Shown here one piece after another: positions 18,268 through 27,540 of a stretch of DNA of 64,000 bases. Every line of letters begins with the position of its first letter. Positions within the stretch are counted from its first letter, which is position 1. The stretch is from Paraburkholderia sediminicola. Lineage in GTDB: Bacteria; Pseudomonadota; Gammaproteobacteria; Burkholderiales; Burkholderiaceae. The stretch covers positions 1,736,001 to 1,800,000 of the forward strand of contig NZ_CADIKC010000001.1 in NCBI RefSeq assembly GCF_902859805.1, read 5' to 3'. The position numbers and the translations under genes were made by a program. A model generated the notes under the pieces. That model saw nothing but the letters and a program-made list of their open reading frames with translations, ran no database searches and had not been told where the DNA came from.

Positions 18268-19374
18268 TCAGATCGCGCCGAGTTCTCGCCGCAGGAACTC
18301 GTGGAAGTGCTGCATGCCGTCTTCCATCGGGCTCTGATACGGGCCGACCTGCGATTCGCCGCGTTCCATCAGCGCGCGGCGGCCGGCGTCCATGCGTTCG
18401 GCGATCTCGTCGTCTTCGCGGGCCGTTTCCATATAGGCGGCGCGCTCGGCTTCGACGAACTCGCGTTCGAACAGCGCGATTTCCTCAGGGTAATAGAACT
18501 CCACCACATTGGTGGTTTTCTGCGGACCACGCGGAATCAGCCAGGACACGACCAGCACGTGCGGGTACCACTCGATCATGATGCCGGGGTAGTACACCAT
18601 CCAGATCGCGCCGAAATCGGGCGGATTGCCGCCGCGGAAGCGCAGCACCTCGTCGTGCCATTTACGGTACGTCGGGCTGCCAGGCTGCTCCAGATCCTTG
18701 TGGACGCCGACCGTCTGCACGCTGTACCACTCGCCGAATTCCCACGTCAGATCGTCGCAATTGACGAAGCTGCCGAGGCCCGGATGGAACGGCGCGACGT
18801 GGTAGTCCTCCAGATAGACCTCGATGAAGGTCTTCCAGTTGTAATCGCACTCGTGCACTTCGACGTGATCGAACATGAAGCCCGAAAAATCAAAGTGTTG
18901 CTTGGTGCCGAGGCGCGCCAGATCCCGCGCGACGTCGCGCCCCTGTGCTTCGAACAGCAAGCCTTGCCAGTTCTGCAGCGGCGTGGCGCCGAGATTCAGG
19001 CAGGGGTTATCCGCAAAATGAGGTGCGCCGAGGAGCTGGCCGTTCAGGTCATACGTCCAGCGATGCAGGGGGCAGACGATGTTCTCCGTCTGGCCGCGGC
19101 CGTTGAGCATGATGGCTTGCCGGTGGCGGCACACGTTCGACAGCAGCTCTACTTGCGACTGCTGGTTACGGACGAGCACACGCCCTTCGCTCTCGCTGGG
19201 CAAAGCAAAATAATTTCCCGCTTCGGGCACCATGAGATCGTGGCCGATGTAGCGAGGACCTTTCTTGAAAAGGGTGTCGATTTCGCGCGTTAGAAGCGCT
19301 TCGTCAAAGTAAGCCGTGACTGGCAGCTGGCTGTGGACAGACCGCAACTGCAATGCATTGCTCAGATTGGACAT
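18268..19374 (-). CDS. Rieske non-haem iron oxygenase, alpha-subunit type
   Basis: A 368-residue ring-hydroxylating-oxygenase-type alpha subunit. The Rieske [2Fe-2S] ligands are the CRH of SNVCRHRQAIML near residue 83 and the C..H of IVCPLHRWTYDLNG near residue 101. The mononuclear iron site is the D-x2-H-x4-H pattern in LEDYHVAPFHPGLGSF near residue 188. The ATG at 19374 follows GGGAG; an upstream GTG is possible. There is no beta subunit, reductase or ferredoxin beside it. It diverges from the xseB-ispA-dxs operon. The substrate is unknown. Confidence 0.85.
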   Translation of the reverse strand: MSNLSNALQLRSVHSQLPVTAYFDEALLTREIDTLFKKGPRYIGHDLMVPEAGNYFALPSESEGRVLVRNQQSQVELLSNVCRHRQAIMLNGRGQTENIVCPLHRWTYDLNGQLLGAPHFADNPCLNLGATPLQNWQGLLFEAQGRDVARDLARLGTKQHFDFSGFMFDHVEVHECDYNWKTFIEVYLEDYHVAPFHPGLGSFVNCDDLTWEFGEWYSVQTVGVHKDLEQPGSPTYRKWHDEVLRFRGGNPPDFGAIWMVYYPGIMIEWYPHVLVVSWLIPRGPQKTTNVVEFYYPEEIALFEREFVEAERAAYMETAREDDEIAERMDAGRRALMERGESQVGPYQSPMEDGMQHFHEFLRRELGAI

Positions 19375-19661
19375 TCCCACTCCCGTGAAGACGTGAAAGC
19401 AGTGAACAACCCAACCATCGATAGATTCGATTTAGGGAGCCCGCGATTATACCTGATTCCCCCTCCTCGGGGCGCTTAAGTGCCTGATTTGGGTCAAAAA
19501 TGTCAAGGAAGTTCAAGGTTTTCGCCGCAGACCAATCGTTTTTTTTCTGAGAGACTGAGGGTCGGGCGCGAAGGGTAAAGGCGGGGCGCGGGCCGGCGAT
19601 GGGATCGGAAATGTCGCTTTTGCCGTAGAATGTCCGACTTGTTTTAATTTTGCGACTATTC

Positions 19662-19970
19662 ATGGCGAAGACCGCGTCGAAAGATACTGCTGCCGCGCCT
19701 GCTGAAGGCGTCGATACCACGCCGTTGCCCGAGAACTACGAGGCCGCCCAGGCTGAGCTGGAAGGGTTGGTGGCGCGTATGGAAGGCGGCAATCTCAGCC
19801 TCGAGGAATCGCTCACCGCCTACCGGCGCGGCGCGGCGCTCGTCGCGTTTTGCCAGCAGCAGCTCGAGAAGGTCGAGCAACAGGTGCGCGTGCTCGATGG
19901 CGAGACGCTGAAACCGCTGCCTATGAATAGCGCAGGCACAGCCGCTACTGAAAGCGGGGACGACCTATGA
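19662..19970 (+). CDS. xseB: Exodeoxyribonuclease VII small subunit
   Basis: Small subunit of the single-strand-specific exonuclease VII. The conserved region PENYEAAQAELEGLVARMEG, then NLSLEESLTAYRRGAALV, covers residues 25-65, followed by a coiled-coil-like CQQQLEKVEQQVRVLDG. The 102-residue form starting MAKTASKD was chosen over an upstream in-frame start. Its stop overlaps the ispA start (ATGA), so the two are coupled. The large subunit xseA is not in this window. Confidence 0.94.
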   Translation: MAKTASKDTAAAPAEGVDTTPLPENYEAAQAELEGLVARMEGGNLSLEESLTAYRRGAALVAFCQQQLEKVEQQVRVLDGETLKPLPMNSAGTAATESGDDL

Positions 19971-20848
19971 CATTCGAACAATGGACACGCTCGGTGCTCG
20001 AGCGAGTCGAATCGGCACTAGAACACTATCTGCCCACGGAAGCGACCGAGCCGGCCAAGCTGCATGAAGCCATGCGCTACGCTGTGCTGGGCGGCGGCAA
20101 GCGGGTGCGCCCGCTGCTGTGTCATGCGGCCGGCGAGTTGACCGGCGCGCGCGCCGAGTGCCTGGACGCGGCCGCGGCGGCGCTGGAAATGATCCACGTG
20201 TACTCGCTCGTGCACGACGATATGCCCTGCATGGACGACGACGCGCTGCGTCGCGGCAAGCCCACGGTACACGTCAAGTATGACGAAGCCACGGCGCTGC
20301 TGGTCGGCGACGCGTTGCAGTCGCAGGCGTTCGTCGCGCTGACGTCGGACGTACTGGCGCCGGCGCAGCAGGCCGCGCTGGTGCGTGAGCTGGCCCTGGC
20401 GAGCGGCTCGATCGGCATGTGCGGTGGTCAGGCCATTGATCTCGCGAGCGTCGGCCATACGTTGACGCGCCCGCAACTCGAAACCATGCACCGGATGAAA
20501 ACCGGCGCCTTGCTGCGTGCCGCGGTGCGCATGGGCGCGCTGGCGGGCGAGACGCCGAATGCGGACGCCATGCGTTCGCTCGACGCGTATGCGGCCGCCG
20601 TAGGCCTCGCGTTTCAGGTCGTCGACGATATTCTCGACGTCACGACCGATTCCGCAACGCTTGGCAAGACAGCAGGTAAAGACGCGAAGGACGGCAAGCC
20701 GACCTACGTGTCGATTATTGGGCTAGATGCGTCGCGTGCGCTCGCAGCGCAGCTGCGCAGCGACGCCCACGCTGCGATTGCGCCGTTTGGTGCGCGCGCG
20801 CAGCGTCTTGCCGAATTGGCCGACCTGGTGGTGAACCGGGTCAGCTGA
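19967..20848 (+). CDS. ispA: Farnesyl diphosphate synthase
   Basis: Condenses isopentenyl diphosphate with dimethylallyl and geranyl diphosphate to give farnesyl diphosphate. The first aspartate-rich motif is [18 protein letters not shown] near residue 84 and the second is [18 protein letters not shown] near residue 220. GGKRVRPLL near residue 43 binds diphosphate. At 293 residues it is the usual bacterial short-chain prenyltransferase length. It is the middle gene of xseB-ispA-dxs, with dxs starting 85 bases downstream. Confidence 0.95.
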   Translation: MTFEQWTRSVLERVESALEHYLPTEATEPAKLHEAMRYAVLGGGKRVRPLLCHAAGELTGARAECLDAAAAALEMIHVYSLVHDDMPCMDDDALRRGKPTVHVKYDEATALLVGDALQSQAFVALTSDVLAPAQQAALVRELALASGSIGMCGGQAIDLASVGHTLTRPQLETMHRMKTGALLRAAVRMGALAGETPNADAMRSLDAYAAAVGLAFQVVDDILDVTTDSATLGKTAGKDAKDGKPTYVSIIGLDASRALAAQLRSDAHAAIAPFGARAQRLAELADLVVNRVS

Positions 20849-20933
20849 ACGCGAAAGCCCGCCGCCGCGCACCTTTGCTACGGGGTGCATGTATGAAGTG
20901 CGGGCGCGTAAGTTTTCCTACAATGGAACGACG

Positions 20934-22841
20934 ATGTACGACTTGCTGAAAACTATCGACGACCCGGCAGCCTTGCGCCGCCTCGATCGCCGCCAATTGC
21001 AACCGCTTGCCGACGAGTTGCGTGCCTTCGTGCTCGACAGCGTATCGCAGACGGGCGGCCATCTTTCGTCCAACCTCGGCACGGTCGAGTTGACCATTGC
21101 TCTGCACTACGTGTTCGACACGCCGCGCGACCGGATCGTGTGGGATGTCGGCCATCAAACCTATCCGCACAAGATCCTGACGGGGCGCCGCGACAAGATG
21201 CACACGCTGCGTCAGCTCGGCGGCATCTCGGGCTTCCCGAAGCGCGACGAGTCGGAATACGACACTTTCGGCACCGCGCACTCCAGCACGTCGATTTCGG
21301 CCGCGCTCGGCATGGCCGTTGCCAGCAAGCTGCAGGGCGATAACCGCATGGGCATCGCCGTGATCGGCGACGGCGCGATGACGGCCGGCATGGCCTTCGA
21401 GGCGATGAACAACGCCGGCGTCGAAGACGACGTGCCGCTGTTGGTCATCCTCAACGACAACGACATGTCGATTTCGCCGCCGGTCGGCGCGCTCAATCGC
21501 CATCTGGCGCGCCTGATGTCGGGCCGTTTCTACGCCGCCGCACGTGCGGGTGTGGAACGCGTGCTGCGCGTCGCGCCGCCTATGCTCGATCTGGCTCGCA
21601 AGCTCGAAGAGCACGCGAAGGGCATGATCGTGCCGGCTACGCTGTTCGAAGAGTTCGGTTTCAACTACATCGGCCCGATCGACGGTCATGACCTCGATTC
21701 GCTGATTCCGACGCTGCAGAACATCAAGGAATTGCGCGGTCCGCAATTCCTGCACGTCGTCACGAAGAAGGGGCAGGGCTACAAGCTGGCCGAGGCCGAT
21801 CCGGTGCTGTATCACGGCCCCGGCAAGTTCAATCCGGCTGAGGGCATCAAGCCTGCCACCACGCCGTCGAAAAAGACGTACACGCAGGTGTTCGGCGAAT
21901 GGCTGTGCGACGCGGCCGAGCTGGACGCGCGCGTGGTCGGCATTACGCCCGCCATGCGTGAAGGTTCGGGCATGGTCGAGTTCGAGAAGCGCTTCCCGGA
22001 TCGTTACTTCGACGTCGGCATCGCCGAGCAGCACGCAGTGACGTTCGCCGGCGGCCTGGCTGCGGACGGCATGAAGCCGGTGGTCGCGATTTACTCGACG
22101 TTCCTGCAACGTGCTTATGACCAGCTGATCCACGACGTCGCACTGCAGAACCTGCCGGTGGTGTTCGCCATCGACCGCGCGGGTCTGGTCGGCGCGGACG
22201 GCGCCACGCACGCGGGTGCTTACGATCTCGCGTTCATGCGCTGCATCCCGAACATGACGGTGATGGCTGCGTCGGACGAAAACGAATGCCGTCAGATGCT
22301 GTACACGGCATTGCAACAGCCGAACCCGACGGCGGTGCGCTATCCGCGCGGCGCCGGCACGGGCGTGGCAACGGTCAAGCAAATGACGGCGCTGCCGCTC
22401 GGCAAGGGCGAGATTCGTCGCGAAACGTCGCAACCGGCCGGCAAGCGGATTGCGATTCTGGCATTCGGCACGATGGTTGCGCCTTCGCTGGCGGCTGCAG
22501 AGCAACTGGACGCCACGGTGGCGAACATGCGCTTCGTGAAGCCGCTGGACGCTGAACTGGTCCGTCAACTGGCCGAAACGCACGACGCCATCGTCACGGT
22601 GGAAGAAGGCTGCGTGATGGGCGGCGCGGGTTCGGCATGCGTCGAAGCCCTGCTTGAGAGTGGGGTTATCCGGCCCGTACTACAATTGGGCCTTCCGGAT
22701 CGCTTCATCGATCATGGGGATCCGGCCAAGTTGCTCGCCGCCTGCGGTCTGGACGCAGCGGGCATCGCCAAGTCGATTCGCGAACGCTTTCTTTCCAGCG
22801 GCGCGGTCGCTGGCCAATCCTCGGTGAAGCGCGTCGCTTAA
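20934..22841 (+). CDS. dxs: 1-deoxy-D-xylulose-5-phosphate synthase
   Basis: Thiamine-diphosphate enzyme that joins pyruvate and glyceraldehyde 3-phosphate, the first step of the MEP isoprenoid pathway. The 635-residue form beginning [11 protein letters not shown] was chosen; it aligns with the family start. Key segments are [20 protein letters not shown] near residue 40, the ThDP/Mg motif [18 protein letters not shown] near residue 144, and the transketolase-type pyrimidine-binding segment [17 protein letters not shown] near residue 360. Its location behind ispA places two isoprenoid genes in one operon. Confidence 0.97.
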   Translation: MYDLLKTIDDPAALRRLDRRQLQPLADELRAFVLDSVSQTGGHLSSNLGTVELTIALHYVFDTPRDRIVWDVGHQTYPHKILTGRRDKMHTLRQLGGISGFPKRDESEYDTFGTAHSSTSISAALGMAVASKLQGDNRMGIAVIGDGAMTAGMAFEAMNNAGVEDDVPLLVILNDNDMSISPPVGALNRHLARLMSGRFYAAARAGVERVLRVAPPMLDLARKLEEHAKGMIVPATLFEEFGFNYIGPIDGHDLDSLIPTLQNIKELRGPQFLHVVTKKGQGYKLAEADPVLYHGPGKFNPAEGIKPATTPSKKTYTQVFGEWLCDAAELDARVVGITPAMREGSGMVEFEKRFPDRYFDVGIAEQHAVTFAGGLAADGMKPVVAIYSTFLQRAYDQLIHDVALQNLPVVFAIDRAGLVGADGATHAGAYDLAFMRCIPNMTVMAASDENECRQMLYTALQQPNPTAVRYPRGAGTGVATVKQMTALPLGKGEIRRETSQPAGKRIAILAFGTMVAPSLAAAEQLDATVANMRFVKPLDAELVRQLAETHDAIVTVEEGCVMGGAGSACVEALLESGVIRPVLQLGLPDRFIDHGDPAKLLAACGLDAAGIAKSIRERFLSSGAVAGQSSVKRVA

Positions 22842-23190
22842 TTGCGGCATTAAGTTGCGTCACTCAGTTGCCAGTTGCCTCACCTGGCTGCGTGGATTGG
22901 CTGAGTCGTTCAGCTGCACGGCCGTGCGCTACGCCGCGGCTATAGCGGCCATAGCAATCTCCAACTTGAGTCGATGGACCTTCGGGTCCATCATCCAACG
23001 CCGGCAGGGGCCGGCGTTTGCCGTTGCGCGATCTGATTCGCACGGCCGCTGAGAGCCCTCAAACGTGTCGTTGTGCGACACCCGCCAATGGGGCAATCTC
23101 CAATCCTTGAAGGGGTTTCCTTCGGGGCGGGGGACTTCCTGTGGAGCGGAAAACATGGGACGGCCCGGCGTTTCCTGAAAGGACAAGAAT
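22842..23190. other. dxs-folE2 intergenic region with structured leader
   Basis: About 350 bases without a gene. It holds two tandem hairpins at 22973-23018 (listed separately). Nearer folE2, CCCGCC around 23082 can pair with GGCGGG around 23128, enclosing the small hairpin GAAGG-GGTTT-CCTTC (about 23108-23122). I recognise no known riboswitch in it. Confidence 0.45.
22973..23018 (+). terminator. Tandem hairpins ending the dxs transcript
   Basis: GATGGACC-TTCG-GGTCCATC (22973-22992) is an 8-base-pair stem with a UUCG tetraloop. It is followed 4 bases later by AACGCCGGC-AGGG-GCCGGCGTT (22997-23018) and then TTTG. The second is the likelier terminator; the first stabilises the 3' end. Confidence 0.7.
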
Positions 23191-23997
23191 ATGAACCAGA
23201 TGAATCCCGCCTTTGTGATGCCCGACGTGCAGAGCACGCCCGATACGCGTCAGATTCCGATTCAACGCGTCGGCGTCAAGGCAGTGCGCCATCCGTTGAC
23301 GGTGCGCACGCAAAGCGGCGAAGTGCAGCCTTCTGTGGGCACGTGGAATCTCGACGTGCATCTGCCCGCCGATCAGAAGGGCACGCACATGTCGCGCTTC
23401 GTCGCGCTGCTTGAAGAAAACAAGGCGCCGCTCGAGGCGGCCACATTCCGCACCATGCTCGCCGCGATGCTGGAAAAGCTCGAGGCCGAGGCGGGCCGCA
23501 TCGAAGTGTCGTTCCCGTACTTCGTGAACAAGACCGCGCCGGTGTCGGGCGTGCAAAGTCTGCTCGACTACGAAGTGACGTTGACGGGCGAGACCCGCAA
23601 TGGCGCGACGCGTCTGTTCCTGAAGGTGCTGGTGCCGGTCACGAGCCTGTGCCCGTGCTCGAAGAAGATTTCGCAGTACGGCGCGCACAATCAGCGCTCG
23701 CACGTCACGATCAACGCCGAGCTGGCGGGCGACGTAGCGGTGGAAGAGCTGGTTCGTATCGCCGAAGAAGAAGCCTCGTGCGAACTGTGGGGCTTGCTCA
23801 AGCGTCCGGACGAGAAGTTCGTCACCGAACGTGCCTATGAAAATCCGAAGTTCGTTGAAGACCTGGTGCGCGATGTCGCGCAGCGTCTGAATGCGGACGA
23901 GCGCATCGTCGCTTATGTGCTCGAAGCTGAGAACTTCGAATCGATTCACAATCACAGCGCGTATGCCGTGATCGAGCGGGACAAGCGGGCGGCGTGA
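23191..23997 (+). CDS. folE2: GTP cyclohydrolase I type B (FolE2)
   Basis: Converts GTP to 7,8-dihydroneopterin triphosphate for folate and related cofactors. This type B enzyme does not depend on zinc as FolE does. The catalytic cysteine lies in [20 protein letters not shown] near residue 150, and the conserved glutamate and histidine regions in HNQRSHVTI and [18 protein letters not shown] near residue 194. At 268 residues it has the family length. AAAGGA precedes the ATG at 23191. No zinc-repressor site is apparent before it. Confidence 0.95.
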   Translation: MNQMNPAFVMPDVQSTPDTRQIPIQRVGVKAVRHPLTVRTQSGEVQPSVGTWNLDVHLPADQKGTHMSRFVALLEENKAPLEAATFRTMLAAMLEKLEAEAGRIEVSFPYFVNKTAPVSGVQSLLDYEVTLTGETRNGATRLFLKVLVPVTSLCPCSKKISQYGAHNQRSHVTINAELAGDVAVEELVRIAEEEASCELWGLLKRPDEKFVTERAYENPKFVEDLVRDVAQRLNADERIVAYVLEAENFESIHNHSAYAVIERDKRAA

Positions 23998-24025
23998 TCA
24001 CGCTCTGACTTCCTGCTTGCAGTAA

Positions 24026-24060
24026 ATAGAAAAAGCCGCTTTCGAAGCGGCTTTTTCTAT
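24026..24060. terminator. Bidirectional terminator between folE2 and tsaD
   Basis: A perfect 16-base-pair stem (24026-24041 with 24045-24060) around loop TCG. The A5/T5 tracts in the stem serve folE2 on the plus strand and tsaD on the minus strand. Confidence 0.93.
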
Positions 24061-24110
24061 GGTGTTGCGATTCTCATCGTGTGGCCCGGTATGCGAAGGG
24101 CGTCGCGGGT

Positions 24111-25139
24111 TCAGCGTGCTAGAGAAGTCAGATCCCAGCGCGGCTTCACGGTGAATGCGTAGTCTTTGCCCGATTGATCGGGCCAGCGTTGCAATCGCAA
24201 CGCGCCTGCCAACGCGATCATCGCGCCGTTGTCCGTACACAGCGACAAATCCGGGTAGTGCACAAAGAAATTGCGCTTCTTCGCCGCAGCGGAAAGCGCC
24301 TCGCGCAATTGCCGGTTCGCGCCGACCCCGCCTGCCACCACCAGCCGATTGAGCTTGGTCCGTTTGAGCGCGGCCAGGGATTTCGCCGCCAGCACTTCCA
24401 CGGCTGCGTCGACGAAACCGCGCGCCAGATCCGCTTTCGCCTGCTCGCAGATATTCGCGCCGCCGAGCTTCTTCGCGTGGGTGAGAACAGCGGTCTTCAG
24501 GCCGCTGAAGCTGAAATCGAGGTCGCCGGAATGCAGCATGGGGCGCGGCAGGACCACGGCGCCAGGTGTGCCGAACTCTGCCATCCGCGACACTTCCGGG
24601 CCGCCCGGATAACCGAGGCCCAGCAGCTTGGCGGTTTTGTCGAAAGCTTCGCCGGCGGCGTCATCCAGCGTTTCGCCGAGCGTCTCGTAGACGCCCACGT
24701 CCGTGACGCGCATCAACTGCGTGTGCCCGCCCGACACCAGCAGCGCGACGAACGGAAACGGCGGCGGCTCGTCCACCAGCAGCGGCGACAGCAAATGCCC
24801 TTCGAGATGGTGAATGCCGATGGTCGGCTTGTCCCACGCCATGGCCAGCGAATTCGCCACGCTCGCGCCGACCAGCAGTGCGCCCGCGAGGCCTGGGCCT
24901 TGCGTATAGGCGATCGCGTCGATGTCGCTGCGCACCGTGCCGGCGCGTTCCATCACCTCTTCGAGCAGCGGCAGCGCGCGCCGAATATGGTCGCGCGAGG
25001 CCAATTCCGGCACCACGCCACCGTACTCCCGGTGCATCGCAATTTGCGAATGCAACGCGTGCGCGAGCAGGCCGCGCTCTGTGTCGTAGAGCGCGAGACC
25101 GGTTTCGTCGCAGGAGCTTTCGATGCCGAGAACGAGCAT
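24111..25139 (-). CDS. tsaD: tRNA N6-threonylcarbamoyladenosine transferase TsaD
   Basis: Transfers the threonylcarbamoyl group to A37 of tRNAs that read ANN codons, working with TsaB and TsaE. The ASKHA-fold protein starts [19 protein letters not shown]. The metal-binding histidines lie in [12 protein letters not shown] near residue 107, followed by [11 protein letters not shown] near residue 132 and [10 protein letters not shown] near residue 205. At 342 residues it has the expected length. The ATG at 25139 was chosen because the conserved N-terminus begins exactly there. It diverges from the HI0933-type gene with 121 bases between starts. Confidence 0.96.
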   Translation of the reverse strand: MLVLGIESSCDETGLALYDTERGLLAHALHSQIAMHREYGGVVPELASRDHIRRALPLLEEVMERAGTVRSDIDAIAYTQGPGLAGALLVGASVANSLAMAWDKPTIGIHHLEGHLLSPLLVDEPPPFPFVALLVSGGHTQLMRVTDVGVYETLGETLDDAAGEAFDKTAKLLGLGYPGGPEVSRMAEFGTPGAVVLPRPMLHSGDLDFSFSGLKTAVLTHAKKLGGANICEQAKADLARGFVDAAVEVLAAKSLAALKRTKLNRLVVAGGVGANRQLREALSAAAKKRNFFVHYPDLSLCTDNGAMIALAGALRLQRWPDQSGKDYAFTVKPRWDLTSLAR

Positions 25140-25260
25140 GATGGGTGGTTTGAGCGGGCGCGGGAGCGAAGCCACTCCGGCGTCCAAAAGTGAAAAGGCA
25201 AGCCTGAAAGTATAGCAGCGCGGGCAGGGCGCCGCAGACGCGCAGGTACAATGCGGCCCC

Positions 25261-26478
25261 ATGGAATCCTTTGATATCGCAGTGATCGGCGCGGGCGCGG
25301 CCGGCATGATGTGCGCGGCCGTGGCCGGGCAACTCGGCCGCCGCGTGGTGCTGATCGACCACTCGCAGCGCCTCGCAGAGAAAATTCGCATTTCCGGCGG
25401 CGGCCGGTGCAATTTCACGAATCTGTATGCCGGACCGGCCAATTACCTGTCGGCCAATCCTCATTTTTGCCGCTCAGCGCTGGCGCGCTACACGCCGCGT
25501 GACTTCATGGCGCTACTCAAGCGCCATCACGTGACGTGGCACGAGAAGCACAAGGGGCAGCTGTTCTGCGACCAGTCGAGCGACGCGGTCATCAACGTAC
25601 TGAAGAACGAATGCGACGCGGGCCGCATTGCGTGGCGCACGCCGCTCGCGGTCGAGCAGGTGCGGCAGGACGCCGAAGGGCGCTTCACGCTGGACACCCA
25701 TTCCGGCCCGATCACGGCTCGCGCGCTCGTGGTGGCGACCGGCGGCCTGTCGATCCCCAAGATCGGCGCTACTGATTTCGCCTATCGTGTCGCCAAGCAA
25801 TTCGGGCATAAGCTGATCGACACCCGCCCCGCGCTGGTGCCGCTGACCTTTGCTCCGGCTGACTGGGAGCCGTTCTCGGCGCTTTCCGGCGTGTCGCTCG
25901 AGGTGCAACTGGCGACCGGCAACAAGAAGACCGGTGCCGAGTTCAACGAAGACTTGCTGCTCACACACCGCGGCCTGTCGGGACCGGGGGTTCTGCAGAT
26001 TTCGAGCTACTGGCAGCCCGGCGAGCCGATTCACATCAATCTGCTGCCCGAGCAGGACGCCACGACCGCGTTGCTGGAAGCCAAAACCGGCACCAAGCGC
26101 CAGATCGCTAATCTGCTCTCGGAATGGGTGCCACAACGGCTCGCCCACGTCTGGCTGGAAACCCACCAGATTCCCGCCGAAGCGCGCGTGGCCGATCTGC
26201 CGGACAAGACGCTGCGCCGCATCGGTGAGGCCTTGTCGCGCTGGACGCTCACCCCGAATGGCACCGAAGGCTACCGCAAGGCCGAAGTCACGCGCGGCGG
26301 TATCGACACGCGCGACCTGTCGTCGGCAACGATGATGAGCGCCCGCACGCCGGGTTTGTACTTCATCGGCGAGGCGGTCGACGTGACTGGCTGGCTCGGT
26401 GGCTACAATTTCCAGTGGGCATGGGCCTCGGGCGTGGCGGCCGGCCAGGCGTCCGCGGAGTACGTTTTAGGGGCTTGA
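25261..26478 (+). CDS. HI0933-family flavoprotein (TIGR03862-like)
   Basis: A FAD-binding oxidoreductase-like protein of 405 residues, related to E. coli YhiN; its reaction is not known. The dinucleotide-binding motif [19 protein letters not shown] is at residue 8, followed by the family signature [12 protein letters not shown] near residue 44 and the second FAD segment [15 protein letters not shown] near residue 158. The C-terminus closes with [19 protein letters not shown]. It is followed 68 bases later by rpsU, which has its own promoter. Confidence 0.9.
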   Translation: MESFDIAVIGAGAAGMMCAAVAGQLGRRVVLIDHSQRLAEKIRISGGGRCNFTNLYAGPANYLSANPHFCRSALARYTPRDFMALLKRHHVTWHEKHKGQLFCDQSSDAVINVLKNECDAGRIAWRTPLAVEQVRQDAEGRFTLDTHSGPITARALVVATGGLSIPKIGATDFAYRVAKQFGHKLIDTRPALVPLTFAPADWEPFSALSGVSLEVQLATGNKKTGAEFNEDLLLTHRGLSGPGVLQISSYWQPGEPIHINLLPEQDATTALLEAKTGTKRQIANLLSEWVPQRLAHVWLETHQIPAEARVADLPDKTLRRIGEALSRWTLTPNGTEGYRKAEVTRGGIDTRDLSSATMMSARTPGLYFIGEAVDVTGWLGGYNFQWAWASGVAAGQASAEYVLGA

Positions 26479-26505
26479 CGGCGCAATAGCTTTGTGAGAA
26501 AGCTC

Positions 26506-26514
26506 TGCTATACT
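26506..26514 (+). promoter_or_regulatory. Extended -10 promoter of rpsU
   Basis: TGCTATACT is an extended -10 element (TG-N-TATACT) 33 bases before the rpsU ATG. No good -35 is placed at 17 bases, as is common with extended -10 promoters. The same TGCTA core recurs before rpoD and before the major porin. Confidence 0.6.
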
Positions 26515-26546
26515 CCTGAACCTTTACAAAGTTCCGTTATTGAAAA

Positions 26547-26759
26547 ATGACGACCGTCCTCGTAAAAGACAACGAGCCGTTTGAAGTTGCCATGCGGCGC
26601 TTCAAGCGCACGATGGAGAAAAACGGGCTGCTGACGGAGCTCCGCGCCCGGGAGTTTTACGAAAAGCCTACGGCTGAGCGCAAGCGCAAGAAGGCGGCTG
26701 CGGTTAAGCGTCATTTCAAGCGTCTGCGTGGCCAGATGCTGCCAAAGAAGTTCTACTGA
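26547..26759 (+). CDS. rpsU: 30S ribosomal protein S21
   Basis: A small basic ribosomal protein of the 30S platform, needed for early translation initiation. All 70 residues match the family: [20 protein letters not shown] at the start, the helix [19 protein letters not shown], and the basic tail [16 protein letters not shown]. It opens the macromolecular-synthesis cluster rpsU-yqeY-dnaG-rpoD. A hairpin between rpsU and yqeY may let rpsU be expressed at a higher level than the genes behind it. Confidence 0.98.
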   Translation: MTTVLVKDNEPFEVAMRRFKRTMEKNGLLTELRAREFYEKPTAERKRKKAAAVKRHFKRLRGQMLPKKFY

Positions 26760-26892
26760 TTCTGGCGTTGCCGCGGTTCCCGTTGACGGAGCGGCGACAT
26801 CCAACGGTGACGGCACAGCAGGTGCCATCGCGGAAAACACGGCCCTTCGGGCCAGCCGGCAGGGTCGCATCCACTACGCAAAATTGCGCCAA

Positions 26893-26920
26893 CCCGCTTG
26901 AGGAAGCAGTCCCAAGCGGG
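26893..26920 (+). terminator. Attenuator-like hairpin between rpsU and yqeY
   Basis: CCCGCTTG (26893-26900) pairs with CAAGCGGG (26913-26920), loop 12 bases, followed by CGTTTGTGTT. The U-run is interrupted, so partial termination is plausible and would fit unequal expression within this cluster. Confidence 0.55.
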
Positions 26921-27015
26921 CGTTTGTGTTGGATGCAGCGTATTGGTACGGCGGGTACGGCGCATGGGTGCGGTAAGCGACCGGTTTTTAAATTTTCAAC
27001 GTATTCAGGTGAGTG

Positions 27016-27462
27016 ATGAGCCTCAAGGACCAGATCAACGACGACATGAAAGCGGCCATGCGGGCGCGTGAGACAGAGCGTCTCGGCACGATCCGCCTGC
27101 TGCTCGCCGCGGTCAAGCAACGCGAAGTCGACGAACGTGTTGTCCTTGACGACGCGGCGATCACCGCAGTCATCGACAAGATGATCAAGCAGCGCAAAGA
27201 CTCGATCAGCCAGTTCGAAGCCGCTGGCCGCACGGATCTCGCCGACAAGGAAAAGGCCGAGCTGGCCATTCTGTCCGCCTATATGCCGGCGCAGATGTCC
27301 GAAGCGGAGATCGTTGCCGAAGTTCAGGCCGCGATCGCGCAAACCGGCGCTGCGGGCCCGCAGGACATGGGCAAGGTGATGGGCGTGCTCAAGCCGAAAC
27401 TGGCCGGCCGCGCCGACATGACCGCTGTCTCGGCGCAAGTCAAAGCCGCGCTCGCGAAGTAA
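27016..27462 (+). CDS. yqeY: GatB/YqeY domain protein
   Basis: A 148-residue all-helical protein with the tRNA-binding GatB/YqeY fold. It resembles the C-terminal domain of the amidotransferase subunit GatB, but its own function is not established. Recognisable segments are MSLKDQINDDMKAAMRARET at the start, RLGTIRLLLAAVKQREVDER, and the closing GPQDMGKVMGVLKPKLAGRA. The ATG at 27016 was chosen; a GTG sits directly before it. It lies between rpsU and dnaG, an arrangement usual for this group. Confidence 0.9.
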   Translation: MSLKDQINDDMKAAMRARETERLGTIRLLLAAVKQREVDERVVLDDAAITAVIDKMIKQRKDSISQFEAAGRTDLADKEKAELAILSAYMPAQMSEAEIVAEVQAAIAQTGAAGPQDMGKVMGVLKPKLAGRADMTAVSAQVKAALAK

Positions 27463-27540
27463 TTCCTGTATTTCCGGTCTGCGCGCGCCGTTGTACGACG
27501 GCGTGCGCAGCCTTGAGCTTTTTAGGTAGCGTCATTTACT

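Noticed and set aside
20841..22583. A 580-codon open frame antisense to dxs, and similar long antisense frames opposite ndh (14802-16226) and rpoD (30250-31851).
   Set aside because: They mirror well-conserved genes, are rich in Arg/His/Val and show no family motifs; high GC at third positions keeps antisense frames open.
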